Source: an uncultured Aquincola sp.
Lineage (GTDB): Bacteria > Pseudomonadota > Gammaproteobacteria > Burkholderiales > Burkholderiaceae
Direction: 5' to 3'
Length of the DNA: 28,920 bases
Assembly (NCBI GenBank): GCA_937883885.1
Contig: CAKZXL010000265.1
Location: 1-28,920, forward strand
Every line of letters starts with the position of its first letter. Within the stretch, counting starts at the first letter, position 1. The notes under the pieces were generated by a model. That model did not search any database. It was not told where the DNA came from and worked only from the letters and a program-made list of their open reading frames with translations. The translations under genes and the position numbers were made by a program. This document shows positions 16,456 to 25,826 of this stretch, piece by piece.

Positions 16456-19310
16456 GCGTCGCACTACAGCCCGGTAAGCTGGTCTCGCTGCGGGGCAGGG
16501 ATTGGGTGATCCTGCCGTCCGCCGAACCGGACCTCCTGGTACTGAAGCCGCTGGGAGGATCGGAAGACGAGGTCACCGGTCTGTACCTACCTCTCGGGGG
16601 CGAGCAGCCGGAGGATGCCCGCTTCGCACCGCCCACGGCGGCCGATCTCGGCGACTTCGCGACGGCGCGCCTGCTGCACGACGCCGCACGCCTGGCTTTC
16701 CGAAACGGCGCCGGTCCGTTCCGCTGCCTCGCAAAGCTGTCGTTCCGGCCGCGCTCGTACCAGATGGTGCCGCTGATCATGGCGCTGCGCCAGGACCAGA
16801 CGCGTCTGCTTATTGCGGACGATGTGGGTGTCGGCAAGACCGTCGAGGCGTTGCTCATCGTCAGGGAGATGCTCGAGCGTCGCAAGATCAAGCGCTTCGC
16901 CGTCATCTGCCTTCCCCACCTCTGTGAGCAGTGGCAGGCCGAAATCCGCGCCAAGCTCGACATCGAGGCCGTGATCATCCGCTCGAACACGCAGGCGCGG
17001 CTGGACCGGCAGATCCACGGCGACACCAGCGTCTACGACTACTACCCCTACCAGGTCATCAGTGTCGACTTCATCAAATCGGATGTCCGGCGTGACGTGT
17101 TCATCGAACAGTGTCCGGAACTGGTCATCGTCGACGAGGCCCATGCTTGCGCCCGACCCGAAGGCGCGTCTGCGAGCCAGCAGCAGCGCTATCACCTCGT
17201 CAGCCGCATCGCGTCCAAGCCGCATCAGCACCTCGTGCTGCTCACCGCAACGCCGCACAGCGGCAAGTCCGACGAGTTCCAGTCCCTGCTGGGACTGCTG
17301 AAGCCAGAGTTCGAACCGATCGACCTGCCTGCGGCCTCACAGGCGCAGCGACGGGAACTGGCCAAACACTTTGTGCAGCGCAAGCGAGGCGACGTCGAGA
17401 AGTGGCTCGGCGAGGACACGCCGTTCCCCGATCGCGACGCGTTTGAGCTCAACTACGCTCTGTCGCCCAGGTACCTCAAGCTCTTCAACGACCTGATCGA
17501 GTTCTCGCGGAAGCTGATCGCGCCGGTCAAGGGCGGACGCCAGCAGCGAGTCCACTACTGGACAGCGCTCGGCCTGCTGCGCGGCGCCATGTCCAGTCCG
17601 TCCGCTGGCGTGGAGATGCTCAACACGCGGATGTCGGCGCTGGCCAAGGCCGGCCGCAACGAAGAGGGTGACTCCGCTCCTGACGACGCCCCCAACCCAG
17701 TCGGCGACACCGAGTTCGGTCACGAGGCCGACAACGCTCCGACGCAGGTGGTCGAGCACGCCGACTGGTCGGACCACCAACGCCGTCAGCTCAAGGACTT
17801 CGGCGAACGCCTTCAGGAACTGGCCGGCGCCGAGCATGACAACAAGCTCGCCGCCTCCGCCCGGCAAATCACGGCATGGCTCGCCGAGCCCACCCCCTTC
17901 TGCCCGGTGGTCTTCTGTCGCTACATTGAAACCGCCAAATACGTCGGGGAGCACCTGGAGGCTCTGCTGCGTAAGCAGTTCCCCAAGCTGGACCTTCAGG
18001 TCATCACCAGCGAACTGCCCGACGACCTGCGCAAGCAGCGCATCGAGTTGATGGGGCGTTCGAAGCTGCGCGTCCTGATCGCGACTGACTGCCTCAGCGA
18101 AGGCATCAACCTGCAAGACCAATTCACTGCCGTCCTACATTACGACCTGCCGTGGAATCCCAATCGCCTCGAGCAACGCGAGGGCCGCGTCGACCGCTTC
18201 GGTCAGGTGGCGCCGGTGGTCAAGGCCTGCCTGCTCTACGGCGCCGACAACCCGATCGATGGCGTGGTGCTCGACGTGCTTTTGCGCAAGGTCAGGGAGA
18301 TCAAGCGATCGACTGGCATCAACGTGCCCTTTCCCGAAGACTCGCAGAGCATCATCGACACCATCACGCAGGCGCTGCTGCTCAACCCCAGCCGCAGCAT
18401 CAGGACGCAACAGGGCGTGCAGGGCACGCTGTTCGACTTCAGCGACTTCGAGGAGGCGGCGGCCGCCCAGGACAAGGTCACCTACAAGCTCGACGAGGCT
18501 GCGGCGCGCGAGAAGGCCTCGCGCAGCATCTTCGCCCAGCACGCCATCAAGGCCCACGAGGTCGAGGCCGACCTGCGCGAAGTGGACGAGGCCATTGGCG
18601 ATCCCAAGGCCGTGGAAACCTTCGTCACCAGCGTGCTGAACAACCTCATGGGTGTCCAGGTGGTTGCGCAAGGCAAGGGCTATCGGGTCGTCACCGCCAA
18701 CCTACCGCCCGCACTGCGCGAGGCGCTGCCCGCGGGCGACCCGCTGCACGTGTCGTTCAGGTCGCCCACGCCAGAGAGCTTTCACTACTTGGGCCGCAAC
18801 CACCCGTTCGTGGAACTACTGTGTCAGGTCGTCATGGCCAACACCATCAACCGGCAGGACAAGCGAGCCGCTCGCGCCGCCGTCATCCGCACGCGCGCTG
18901 TCGCCGTCAAGACCACCCTAATGCTGTTTCGCTGCCGCAACGTCATCGAACAAGCGCGCAGCCATCAGCAGATCGTCGCCGAGGAGATGCTGCTCTGGGG
19001 ATGGCGCGGCACGCCGCAGCAACGCGAGTTCCTCGACCACGCTGCAGCCAAGGCGCTCATCAACGAGGCGCGGGCGACATCAGATCTCTCACCCCAGGCC
19101 CGCAGCAGCTTCCTCGAGAACGAACTCGGCCTGCTTGATAGCTTGGGCGACGCCTTCGCTGAGATCGCGGAAGCCCAGTCCAAGCGCCTGGTCGAAGCCC
19201 ACGAGCGCTTCAGCTCGCTGATGGAGAAGCAACGCTTCCAGGTTGTCTACCCCGTCTTGCCGATGGACCTGCTAGGCACCTACGTGCTGCTGCCGGAGGG
19301 CGGCGCGTGA
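16452..19310 (+). CDS. SNF2-family helicase, DISARM DrmD-like
   Basis: This is a 952-residue protein that starts at the ATG overlapping the previous TGA. Order: an N-terminal region of about 95 residues (LVSLRGRDWVILPS) seen in DrmD-like and RapA-like proteins; RecA lobe 1 with D123-DVGVGKT130, D228-EAH231 and T265-ATPHSG; RecA lobe 2 with D546-CLSEGINLQ and Q575-REGRVDRFGQ; then a helical C-terminal extension of about 350 residues. An acidic insert lies near 405-425. In DISARM, DrmD is the SNF2 ATPase encoded beside the DrmMI methylase, and the same pairing occurs here because the stop overlaps the methylase start as GTGA. It is expected to move along double-stranded DNA; its exact job in defence is not known from sequence. 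Confidence 0.9.
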   Translation: MSVALQPGKLVSLRGRDWVILPSAEPDLLVLKPLGGSEDEVTGLYLPLGGEQPEDARFAPPTAADLGDFATARLLHDAARLAFRNGAGPFRCLAKLSFRPRSYQMVPLIMALRQDQTRLLIADDVGVGKTVEALLIVREMLERRKIKRFAVICLPHLCEQWQAEIRAKLDIEAVIIRSNTQARLDRQIHGDTSVYDYYPYQVISVDFIKSDVRRDVFIEQCPELVIVDEAHACARPEGASASQQQRYHLVSRIASKPHQHLVLLTATPHSGKSDEFQSLLGLLKPEFEPIDLPAASQAQRRELAKHFVQRKRGDVEKWLGEDTPFPDRDAFELNYALSPRYLKLFNDLIEFSRKLIAPVKGGRQQRVHYWTALGLLRGAMSSPSAGVEMLNTRMSALAKAGRNEEGDSAPDDAPNPVGDTEFGHEADNAPTQVVEHADWSDHQRRQLKDFGERLQELAGAEHDNKLAASARQITAWLAEPTPFCPVVFCRYIETAKYVGEHLEALLRKQFPKLDLQVITSELPDDLRKQRIELMGRSKLRVLIATDCLSEGINLQDQFTAVLHYDLPWNPNRLEQREGRVDRFGQVAPVVKACLLYGADNPIDGVVLDVLLRKVREIKRSTGINVPFPEDSQSIIDTITQALLLNPSRSIRTQQGVQGTLFDFSDFEEAAAAQDKVTYKLDEAAAREKASRSIFAQHAIKAHEVEADLREVDEAIGDPKAVETFVTSVLNNLMGVQVVAQGKGYRVVTANLPPALREALPAGDPLHVSFRSPTPESFHYLGRNHPFVELLCQVVMANTINRQDKRAARAAVIRTRAVAVKTTLMLFRCRNVIEQARSHQQIVAEEMLLWGWRGTPQQREFLDHAAAKALINEARATSDLSPQARSSFLENELGLLDSLGDAFAEIAEAQSKRLVEAHERFSSLMEKQRFQVVYPVLPMDLLGTYVLLPEGGA

Positions 19311-22300
19311 TCTACCCCAGCATCCGCATCGAAGGCGCGATCCTGTCGCCCGACGTCCTTGATCGGCTGGAAGACTTGGCCGGCCAACGCCCCGCCGACT
19401 TTGGCCTCGAGGGCACCGCCAGGGTCAAAGACGAAATTGCCCGCGCCTGGGCCGACGCGCAGGACTACTGGCGCATCTTCCAGCGCAAGCTGGAATCGGT
19501 GCGCGCCGACAGCCCGGCCACGACCGAAACCCGACAGCAATGGGTGCTGCCGCTGCTGGGCCTGCTCGGCTACCAGCTCGACTTCCAGCCCAAGAGCGCC
19601 GAAGCGAACGGCAAGCTCTACCCCTTGTCCCACCGCGTCGCCAACCGTGGCGGCACCGTCGTCCACGTCATCGGCTACCGTGACCCGGCCGGCCTGGACC
19701 GCAAGGCCGAACAGCGAAGCGGCGCTTTGCGCATGTCGGCGCACGCGATGGCGCAGGAATACCTGAACCTCGCTGACGAGCTCTACGGCCTTGTCACCAA
19801 CGGCCGCGTGCTGCGCCTACTGCGCGACAGCTCCCGGCTTATCAAGCTCACCTACCTGGAGTTCGACCTCGACCGCATCTTCAGCGACGGTCTGTTTGCC
19901 GATTTCGCAGTCCTGTACCGCCTGCTGCACGCCACCCGCCTGCCGGCAAACCGCGAAGAAGCCGCCCAGAGTTGGATCGAGCGCTACCACCAGGACTCGC
20001 TGGACGCCGGCTCCCGCATCCGCGAGGGCCTGTCCAAGGCGGTGGAGCAGTCCATCCTGGGCCTGGCCAACGGCTTCCTGAAGCACAAGGACAACGACGA
20101 CCTGCGCCAGCGCGTGGCCGAGGGCCGGTTGTCGGCGGAGGACTTCTATAAGGAGGTGCTTCGGCTGATCTACCGGCTGCTCTTCCTGATGGTGATCGAG
20201 GAACGCGGGCTGGTCTTCCCGAGCGGGACGGTGGCGCGCCACCGCGAGATCTACGAGCAGTTCTACAGCGTTATGCGGCTGCGGCGCATGAGCGAGCGTC
20301 GCCACCTCGCCGACCGGCGCCACGCCGACCTCTGGCCCGCGCTGCAAGCCACCTTCCAGCTGTTCGAGGCGGGCGGGCCCGGCACGAAGATGGGCGTGCC
20401 GCCGTTGGCAGGTGATCTGTTCCGTCCGCTGGCCATCGATGCACTGGTGCGCTGCAGGCTGGGCAACGACGCGCTGCTCGGCGCGCTGCGTGCGCTGAAC
20501 CTCTACACCCACCCGGACAACGGGCAGCTCATCCGCGTCAACTACGGTGCGCTGAACGTCGAGGAGTTCGGCTCCGTCTACGAAGGGCTGCTGGAGTACG
20601 AGCCGGTCATCTTGCCAGATGGTGCGCAGACCTCTTTTGCCTTCAAGCGGGGCGATGAACGCGCCAACACCGGCTCACACTACACGCCAGACGAGCTGGT
20701 GCAGCCGCTGATCAAACACTCGTTGGATCACCTGATCGCCGAGCGGCTAAAGGCCAAGAATCCTGAGGCTGCGCTGCTGTCACTGCGTGTAGCCGACGTG
20801 GCTTGCGGCTCGGGCCACATCCTACTTGCCGCTGCGCGCCGCATCGGCCAAGAGTTGGCGATCGTGCGGACCGGCGAGGACCAACCCTCGCCGCTGGCGA
20901 TGCGCACGGCCGTGCGCGACGCCATCCGCCACTGCATCTACGGCGTCGATCTGAATCCGCTGGCCGTGGAGTTGTGCAAGGTGGCGCTTTGGCTGGAGGC
21001 ACATGTGCCTGGCGAGCCGCTGAGCTTTCTGGACCACCACATCAAGTGCGGCAACGCGATCGTCGGCTACGTGCGGCGCGAGGACATAGAGGCGCGGGGC
21101 GTGCCCGACGAGGCCTTCGTGACGATGCCGGGTGACGACAAGGAGGTGGCTGCGCTCGTGCGCCAACGCAACAAGGCAGAGCGCACGGGGCAGAACGCGT
21201 TGAAGTTCGACCCGGAGGTAGAGCGCCAGCTCGACGAGGCGCTGAAGAGCTGGAAGGGGCTGGACGCGCTGCCGGAGCACACGCCGGAGCAGGTGGAGGC
21301 GAAGCGCAAGCGTTTCGAAGGGCTCTCTCAGTCCTCCGAGGCGCTGTGGATGGAGCAACTTGCGGCGATGCCGATCGCGCAGTTCTACATCCCGAAGCTC
21401 AAGAACCGGCCGGGGATGCATGTCACCGAGGACGAGTTCCGGAGCTACTGGAAGGGCGAACGCAAACCGCAGTCGCAGGCGACGGCGGAGGCTTGGGCTA
21501 TCGCAGAGCGCAAGCGCTTCTTCCACTGGTTCCTGGCCTTCCCAGAGGTCATGAGCGCTGGCGGCTTCGACTGCATCCTTGGTAACCCGCCCTATCTCGG
21601 GGGGCAGGACCTGAGTGGGAGCTACGGACACCCGTTCTGTCATTACGCTAAGTGGAAGTACGCGCCTGCCGGCTTGAGCGATCTTGTCGTTTTCTTCGTC
21701 AGGCGAATCTTTTCCCTGCTTCGCTCCGGGGGCTTCATGTCCTTCCTCACGACGAACTCGATCAAGGACGGGGATGTTCGACGCGACGGCCTGGAGCAGT
21801 TGTTGTTGCACGGTGGGCAGATCAATCATGCGGTGCGCGCGATCAAATGGCCGGGGCGTGCAAAGCTGGTGGTTTCAAGCGTGACGGTGCACAAGGGGCC
21901 CTGGGAAGCGCCCCGCGTATTGGATGGTCGGCCGGTCCCGACCATTAACGCCTTCCTTGACGACTCCACTGATCTCAGCGAGCCCCGAAAGCTGCAAGCG
22001 AACGGGGCTAAGGTATTTCAGGGCGTGATCTTCCTTGGCGAAGGATTCCTCCTCTCGCCTGAGGAGGCTAATGCCCTGACGAAACGCCATCCCCCCTCTG
22101 CGCAGGTGATCTTTCCGATCATCAATGGACAAGAAGTCAACGGCACACCAGATCAGTCCCCAGGACGATTCATCGTCAACTTTGGCTCCCGTAGCGAAGC
22201 TGCCGCTAAGGAGTTTTGGGGTGCCTATGAGCGGGTAGAGCAGCTGGTCAAGCCAGAACGGGCAAAGGACAACCGCGCACTCTATCGGGAGCGTTGGTGG

Positions 22301-23602
22301 CAGTTCGCCGAAGGGCGGAGGGGCCTCACGGATGCGCTGCCGAGAGTGACGCGTTGCTTCATCGCAGCACGAACGACGAAGCACCTCAACTTCTCATCGT
22401 CACCGACGAATCGCGTGTTTTCCGACGCACTCTATGTTTTCACAACCGACCGCTGGGACCACTACGCCGTCGTCCAATCCACCCTTCACGAAGTTTGGGC
22501 CCGCAAGTACAGCGGTGCACTTGAGACACGACTGCGCTACTCGCCCTCAGACTGCTTCGAGACCTTCCCGTTCCCCGGTGACCTCTGGCAAGCGGCGAAC
22601 CCGTCGCTTGCACAGGCGGGCGAGCAGTACCACGAGCACCGGCGCCGCCTGATGCGCGAGCTGTGGCTGGGCCTCACCGACATCTACAACTTGTTCCATG
22701 CTCGCGACCTGAGCCCCGAACTCGTCACCAAGGTCAGCAAGAAGTCCGCCGACGTTGCTCGCGCCGGCTTCGACGGCCTGCTGGAACTGCGCCGCCTGCA
22801 CGTCGCGCTCGACAACGCCGTCCGCGACGCCTACGGCTGGACCGACCTAAACCTTGGCCACCACTTCGTCGAAGTGGAGACGCTGCCCGAGAACGACCGC
22901 GTTCGCTACACGATCGGCCCTGCCGCCCGCAAGGAAGTGCTGAAGCGCCTGCTGGCGCTGAACCAGGAGCGCGCTAGGCGAGAGGCGGCGCAAGCGCCGG
23001 TGCGCGCGAAGGGCAAGATGAAACGCACGGACGGAAAGCCCGCAGTTACCGTCACGCCGCCGTCTGCACCGGTCGGTGTACCGGCGTTCGCGACGATTTC
23101 CGCCGAAGCCGCTGCGCTGCCGGATGCCGCTTGGGCCGGCCCGAGCATCGAGCCGGCCACGAACGACGCGCTGGCGCTAGCCGCAGTGCTGAAGGCCTTC
23201 GCTGTGCCAGCCTCGACTCAGCACGCGCGTTTGGCGGCCATGCTGTGCGTCGAGCCCAGACTGTTCACTCGGCTGGCGCCACAGCCCTTAGGGGCTCAGT
23301 GGCAGCGCCTCAACGGCAGCCACGCCGCGGCGCTGCCTCCAGGCGTCAGCTCGTTGGCGCCAGCCGCTCGTACGAGCTTCGGGGTTGCTGTGAAGACGAT
23401 GCGCTCCCGAGGCGTTCTGGTCGAAGACATGATCTTGGACACCTGGGGACCAGGCCCTGGCCTGGATGACTACGACACATCGGGGTGGGCGGACGGCCGC
23501 GCGCGCTGGGTGGTGAGCTGGCTGAAGGCGCAGGACCTGGACGCGCTGTTGCAAGAGCTACCTGCCGAACTGGCGAGTTTTCTCGATGAGCAGGCAGCCT
23601 GA
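19307..23602 (+). CDS. Eco57I/DrmMI-type adenine-specific DNA methyltransferase
   Basis: This 1431-residue protein starts at GTG 19307, giving a four-base GTGA overlap with the SNF2 gene. Motifs: T455-GSHYTP (motif X), V495-ADVACGSGH504 (motif I, S-adenosylmethionine binding), GVDLNPLAVELCKVALW (motif II/III) and N760-PPY763 (motif IV, typical of N6-adenine methylases). The N-terminal 450 residues are helical, as in DrmMI, PglX and type IIG enzymes. The part after NPPY, about residues 765-1085, probably recognises the target, and its codons are visibly less GC-rich than the flanks. A Pro/Ala-rich low-complexity linker (about 1225-1290) precedes a C-terminal domain of about 140 residues. It likely marks host DNA so that the helicases spare it. 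No obvious PD-(D/E)xK nuclease was seen, so it may be a methylase only. Confidence 0.92.
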   Translation: MIYPSIRIEGAILSPDVLDRLEDLAGQRPADFGLEGTARVKDEIARAWADAQDYWRIFQRKLESVRADSPATTETRQQWVLPLLGLLGYQLDFQPKSAEANGKLYPLSHRVANRGGTVVHVIGYRDPAGLDRKAEQRSGALRMSAHAMAQEYLNLADELYGLVTNGRVLRLLRDSSRLIKLTYLEFDLDRIFSDGLFADFAVLYRLLHATRLPANREEAAQSWIERYHQDSLDAGSRIREGLSKAVEQSILGLANGFLKHKDNDDLRQRVAEGRLSAEDFYKEVLRLIYRLLFLMVIEERGLVFPSGTVARHREIYEQFYSVMRLRRMSERRHLADRRHADLWPALQATFQLFEAGGPGTKMGVPPLAGDLFRPLAIDALVRCRLGNDALLGALRALNLYTHPDNGQLIRVNYGALNVEEFGSVYEGLLEYEPVILPDGAQTSFAFKRGDERANTGSHYTPDELVQPLIKHSLDHLIAERLKAKNPEAALLSLRVADVACGSGHILLAAARRIGQELAIVRTGEDQPSPLAMRTAVRDAIRHCIYGVDLNPLAVELCKVALWLEAHVPGEPLSFLDHHIKCGNAIVGYVRREDIEARGVPDEAFVTMPGDDKEVAALVRQRNKAERTGQNALKFDPEVERQLDEALKSWKGLDALPEHTPEQVEAKRKRFEGLSQSSEALWMEQLAAMPIAQFYIPKLKNRPGMHVTEDEFRSYWKGERKPQSQATAEAWAIAERKRFFHWFLAFPEVMSAGGFDCILGNPPYLGGQDLSGSYGHPFCHYAKWKYAPAGLSDLVVFFVRRIFSLLRSGGFMSFLTTNSIKDGDVRRDGLEQLLLHGGQINHAVRAIKWPGRAKLVVSSVTVHKGPWEAPRVLDGRPVPTINAFLDDSTDLSEPRKLQANGAKVFQGVIFLGEGFLLSPEEANALTKRHPPSAQVIFPIINGQEVNGTPDQSPGRFIVNFGSRSEAAAKEFWGAYERVEQLVKPERAKDNRALYRERWWQFAEGRRGLTDALPRVTRCFIAARTTKHLNFSSSPTNRVFSDALYVFTTDRWDHYAVVQSTLHEVWARKYSGALETRLRYSPSDCFETFPFPGDLWQAANPSLAQAGEQYHEHRRRLMRELWLGLTDIYNLFHARDLSPELVTKVSKKSADVARAGFDGLLELRRLHVALDNAVRDAYGWTDLNLGHHFVEVETLPENDRVRYTIGPAARKEVLKRLLALNQERARREAAQAPVRAKGKMKRTDGKPAVTVTPPSAPVGVPAFATISAEAAALPDAAWAGPSIEPATNDALALAAVLKAFAVPASTQHARLAAMLCVEPRLFTRLAPQPLGAQWQRLNGSHAAALPPGVSSLAPAARTSFGVAVKTMRSRGVLVEDMILDTWGPGPGLDDYDTSGWADGRARWVVSWLKAQDLDALLQELPAELASFLDEQAA

Positions 23603-25571
23603 TCTTTTCGCCGATGCGCCGATGACCGTCGCGCCCCGTGCGGGCGAAACCGAGCCGCGTCTGTGGGTACGCCGACTCACGCTGTGGAAGGACGCGGAGA
23701 CTCCCGTCCGCGACATCGCGCTGCGCCCCGGCCTGAACATCGTGTGGTCGCCTGACCCAGCGGACGCGGCGGGCGCCACCGCAGCGTCCGGCAACAACCG
23801 GCTGGGCCATGGCAGCGGCAAAACCTTGTTCTGCCGTTTGCTGCGCTACTGCCTCGGTGAGGACCGACATTCGGCCGACGAGCAGAGACAGCGCATTGGC
23901 GTCGCGTTTCCGGAAGGGTATGTCACCGCCGAGGTAATGGTGTGCGGCGAGCTGTGGGGTGTCGTTCGGCCCTTGGGAGGTGGGCGCGAGCATCACGCGG
24001 TGCAGGGCCAACCGCCGCAAGCGCTCTTGGCCTCCCTGCCGCCGCAGCCGAGTGGCATGACGCCCCTGGTCGAGGCGATCCAGCGGCAGGTGTTGACTGA
24101 GCCCATCGCAAGGCTGATGCAGGCCGAGCGTCCGCTTGACCCCTGGCTCATCGCGCTTGCGTGGCTGACGCGGGATCAGGAGTGCCGTTTCGACAAGGTC
24201 CTGGACTGGCGGGCGCCGGACTCGGAATCAGGGTCGCCGGTGAGGTCGATGTCGCAGACACGGGTACTGGAGGCCCTGCGGGCGTTGTTGGGGGCCATTG
24301 GAAGCGAGGAGATCGAGGCGCGCGCGGAGATCGCGAGGTTGGAAGAGGGAGCGAAGGCAGGTGGCACCGAAGTTGATCGCCTGCTGTGGCAGGTAAGGCG
24401 CTCACGCAAGGATGCAGCTGAAGCGGTTGGGCTCCCGTTGGAAGATTTGCCGGAAGGTAGGTTGTGCGTTGACGTGCTGCGACGCACGGCGGCAGATCGA
24501 CTCGCCAAGCTGGCCAAGGTTGACAGTGGGGACCTGCATGGCAACTTGGCGGAGTTTCGGGCGAAGTTTGAAGTGCAGCAGAGCGTAGTGGCCGACCTGG
24601 AGGTAAAGGCGGCTGCGGCGACCGCGGCGGCAGATGCGCTCAATGCTCTGCTGCCAACGCTTCGAGGGGAGCTGACGGCCGGAAAGATGAAAGTACTCGA
24701 CGCCAGTTCGCCGGTTTGCATCATCTGCGAGGTACCGATAGATCGTGCTTTGGCCGAAGGGTGCAGGCTGTCGCACAAGCTGCCCGATCTGGACGCGTTG
24801 CGCAGGCGTACGCAGGAACTTGAAGACAAGGTCCAGAAATGTGGACTGGCCCTGAAGACGAACGAAGACGCCGTGCAAGCAGCCAATCAAGCCTTGCCGG
24901 CCGCCAGGACGCGGCAGCGTGAACTGAAGAAGGCGCTCGACGCCGCCGAAAGAGCGCAGGACGCTCGCTCGGGCGCCTGGCGCGGTGCGCAAGTGGCGCG
25001 AGACGGCGCGAAGCGCCTCGCGGATCTCTACGAAGAGTTGGAGGCGGCGCGGAGCAAGTTCGACAAGCAGGCGGAGGTTATCGAGGCCAAGCGAGATCAG
25101 TTGAGCAGCTACCGCGATGCGGCGCAGCGAGCGACCTTCGATCACTTGTCCATGCGGTTCAACGCCGTGATTCGCGCGCTGGTCGCGCCTGAGGCGAATG
25201 GCCGTGTGGTCCTCGGTGCCGATCGATTGAAGCTCAACGTCGAACTCGGCGGTTCGCGTTCGACCGCAGCCATTGAATCGCTCAAGTTGATCGCCTTTGA
25301 CCTCGCGGCACTGTGCATGAGCGTCGAGGGCAAGACGCATGTTCCGGCCTTCTGCGTTCACGACAGCCCGCGCGAAGCCGACCTGGGCCTCAGCGTGTAC
25401 CAGAGGCTGTTCGAGGTAGTGGTGGAGATGGAGGAAACTCAGCCGGTGCTGTTTCAGTACATCGTCACGACGACGACCAGCCCACCTAAGCATCTCAGCA
25501 AGAGGCCGTGGCTGGCAGAGACTCTTTATGGTTCACCCGCGGATCGTCGTCTATTGGGCGTTGACCTGTAG
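23586..25571 (+). CDS. Rad50/SMC-like ATPase with CxxC hook, last gene of the array
   Basis: This is a 661-residue protein that overlaps the methylase by 17 bp. Layout: an N-terminal ATPase half-domain with G74-HGSGK79-T80 (Walker A, preceded by an unusual Ala/Gly-rich insertion ADAAGATAASGNN); a first coiled coil (about 240-375); C378-IIC381, which matches the CxxC zinc hook of Rad50; a second coiled coil (about 400-520) rich in Ala, Glu and Arg; and a C-terminal half-domain ending with CVHDSPREADLG, where D593 takes the Walker B place. The ABC signature is not obvious. The architecture recalls DUF2326-type proteins and the ATPase of helicase-methylase-ATPase (Hma) loci, as I remember them. 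It might sense or tether DNA ends. Nothing further of the array follows it. Confidence 0.8.
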   Translation: MSRQPDLFADAPMTVAPRAGETEPRLWVRRLTLWKDAETPVRDIALRPGLNIVWSPDPADAAGATAASGNNRLGHGSGKTLFCRLLRYCLGEDRHSADEQRQRIGVAFPEGYVTAEVMVCGELWGVVRPLGGGREHHAVQGQPPQALLASLPPQPSGMTPLVEAIQRQVLTEPIARLMQAERPLDPWLIALAWLTRDQECRFDKVLDWRAPDSESGSPVRSMSQTRVLEALRALLGAIGSEEIEARAEIARLEEGAKAGGTEVDRLLWQVRRSRKDAAEAVGLPLEDLPEGRLCVDVLRRTAADRLAKLAKVDSGDLHGNLAEFRAKFEVQQSVVADLEVKAAAATAAADALNALLPTLRGELTAGKMKVLDASSPVCIICEVPIDRALAEGCRLSHKLPDLDALRRRTQELEDKVQKCGLALKTNEDAVQAANQALPAARTRQRELKKALDAAERAQDARSGAWRGAQVARDGAKRLADLYEELEAARSKFDKQAEVIEAKRDQLSSYRDAAQRATFDHLSMRFNAVIRALVAPEANGRVVLGADRLKLNVELGGSRSTAAIESLKLIAFDLAALCMSVEGKTHVPAFCVHDSPREADLGLSVYQRLFEVVVEMEETQPVLFQYIVTTTTSPPKHLSKRPWLAETLYGSPADRRLLGVDL

Positions 25572-25662
25572 ATCAGGCCTAATGGAAATCCCGGGTCGAT
25601 TGACCTTGTTGATTCACACGCCATCCTTACCCACCGTTTCCATCCAATCCTGACTCACCTTG

Positions 25663-25826
25663 TTAGAGCCTCTTAGGCTCACGTTGTGGGTAACTTTCTC
25701 GGTTTGGAATCCTTCTTGATCGTAGGTTGCCCGCTGAGCTGTTCTTGAAGCGATAGGTGTCGTTGCGGGTTTCAAGGATATGGCCGTGGTGCGTGAGCCG
25801 GTCCAAGAGCGCCGTGGTCAGCGCTA
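25663..25826 (-). pseudogene. istB: IstB (IS21 family) C-terminal fragment
   Basis: The minus strand encodes LTTALLDRLTHHGHILETRND, TYRFKNSS and a basic tail that ends at TAA 25665-25663. This is the C-terminus of the IS21 helper ATPase IstB. Its 5' part was lost and the intact IS630 element now sits at its broken end. From 25572 to 25662, between the ATPase gene and this fragment, I see no gene. Confidence 0.75.
25825..25826. repeat. Left TA target duplication of IS630 element
   Basis: A TA dinucleotide directly flanks the element and is matched by TA at 26932-26933. IS630/Tc1 elements insert at and duplicate TA. Confidence 0.8.

Noticed and set aside
25666..25680. GAGCCT-ctt-AGGCTC hairpin as a terminator of the defence array
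   Set aside because: The stem is only six base pairs without a T tract, and it lies within the 3' coding end of the istB fragment.
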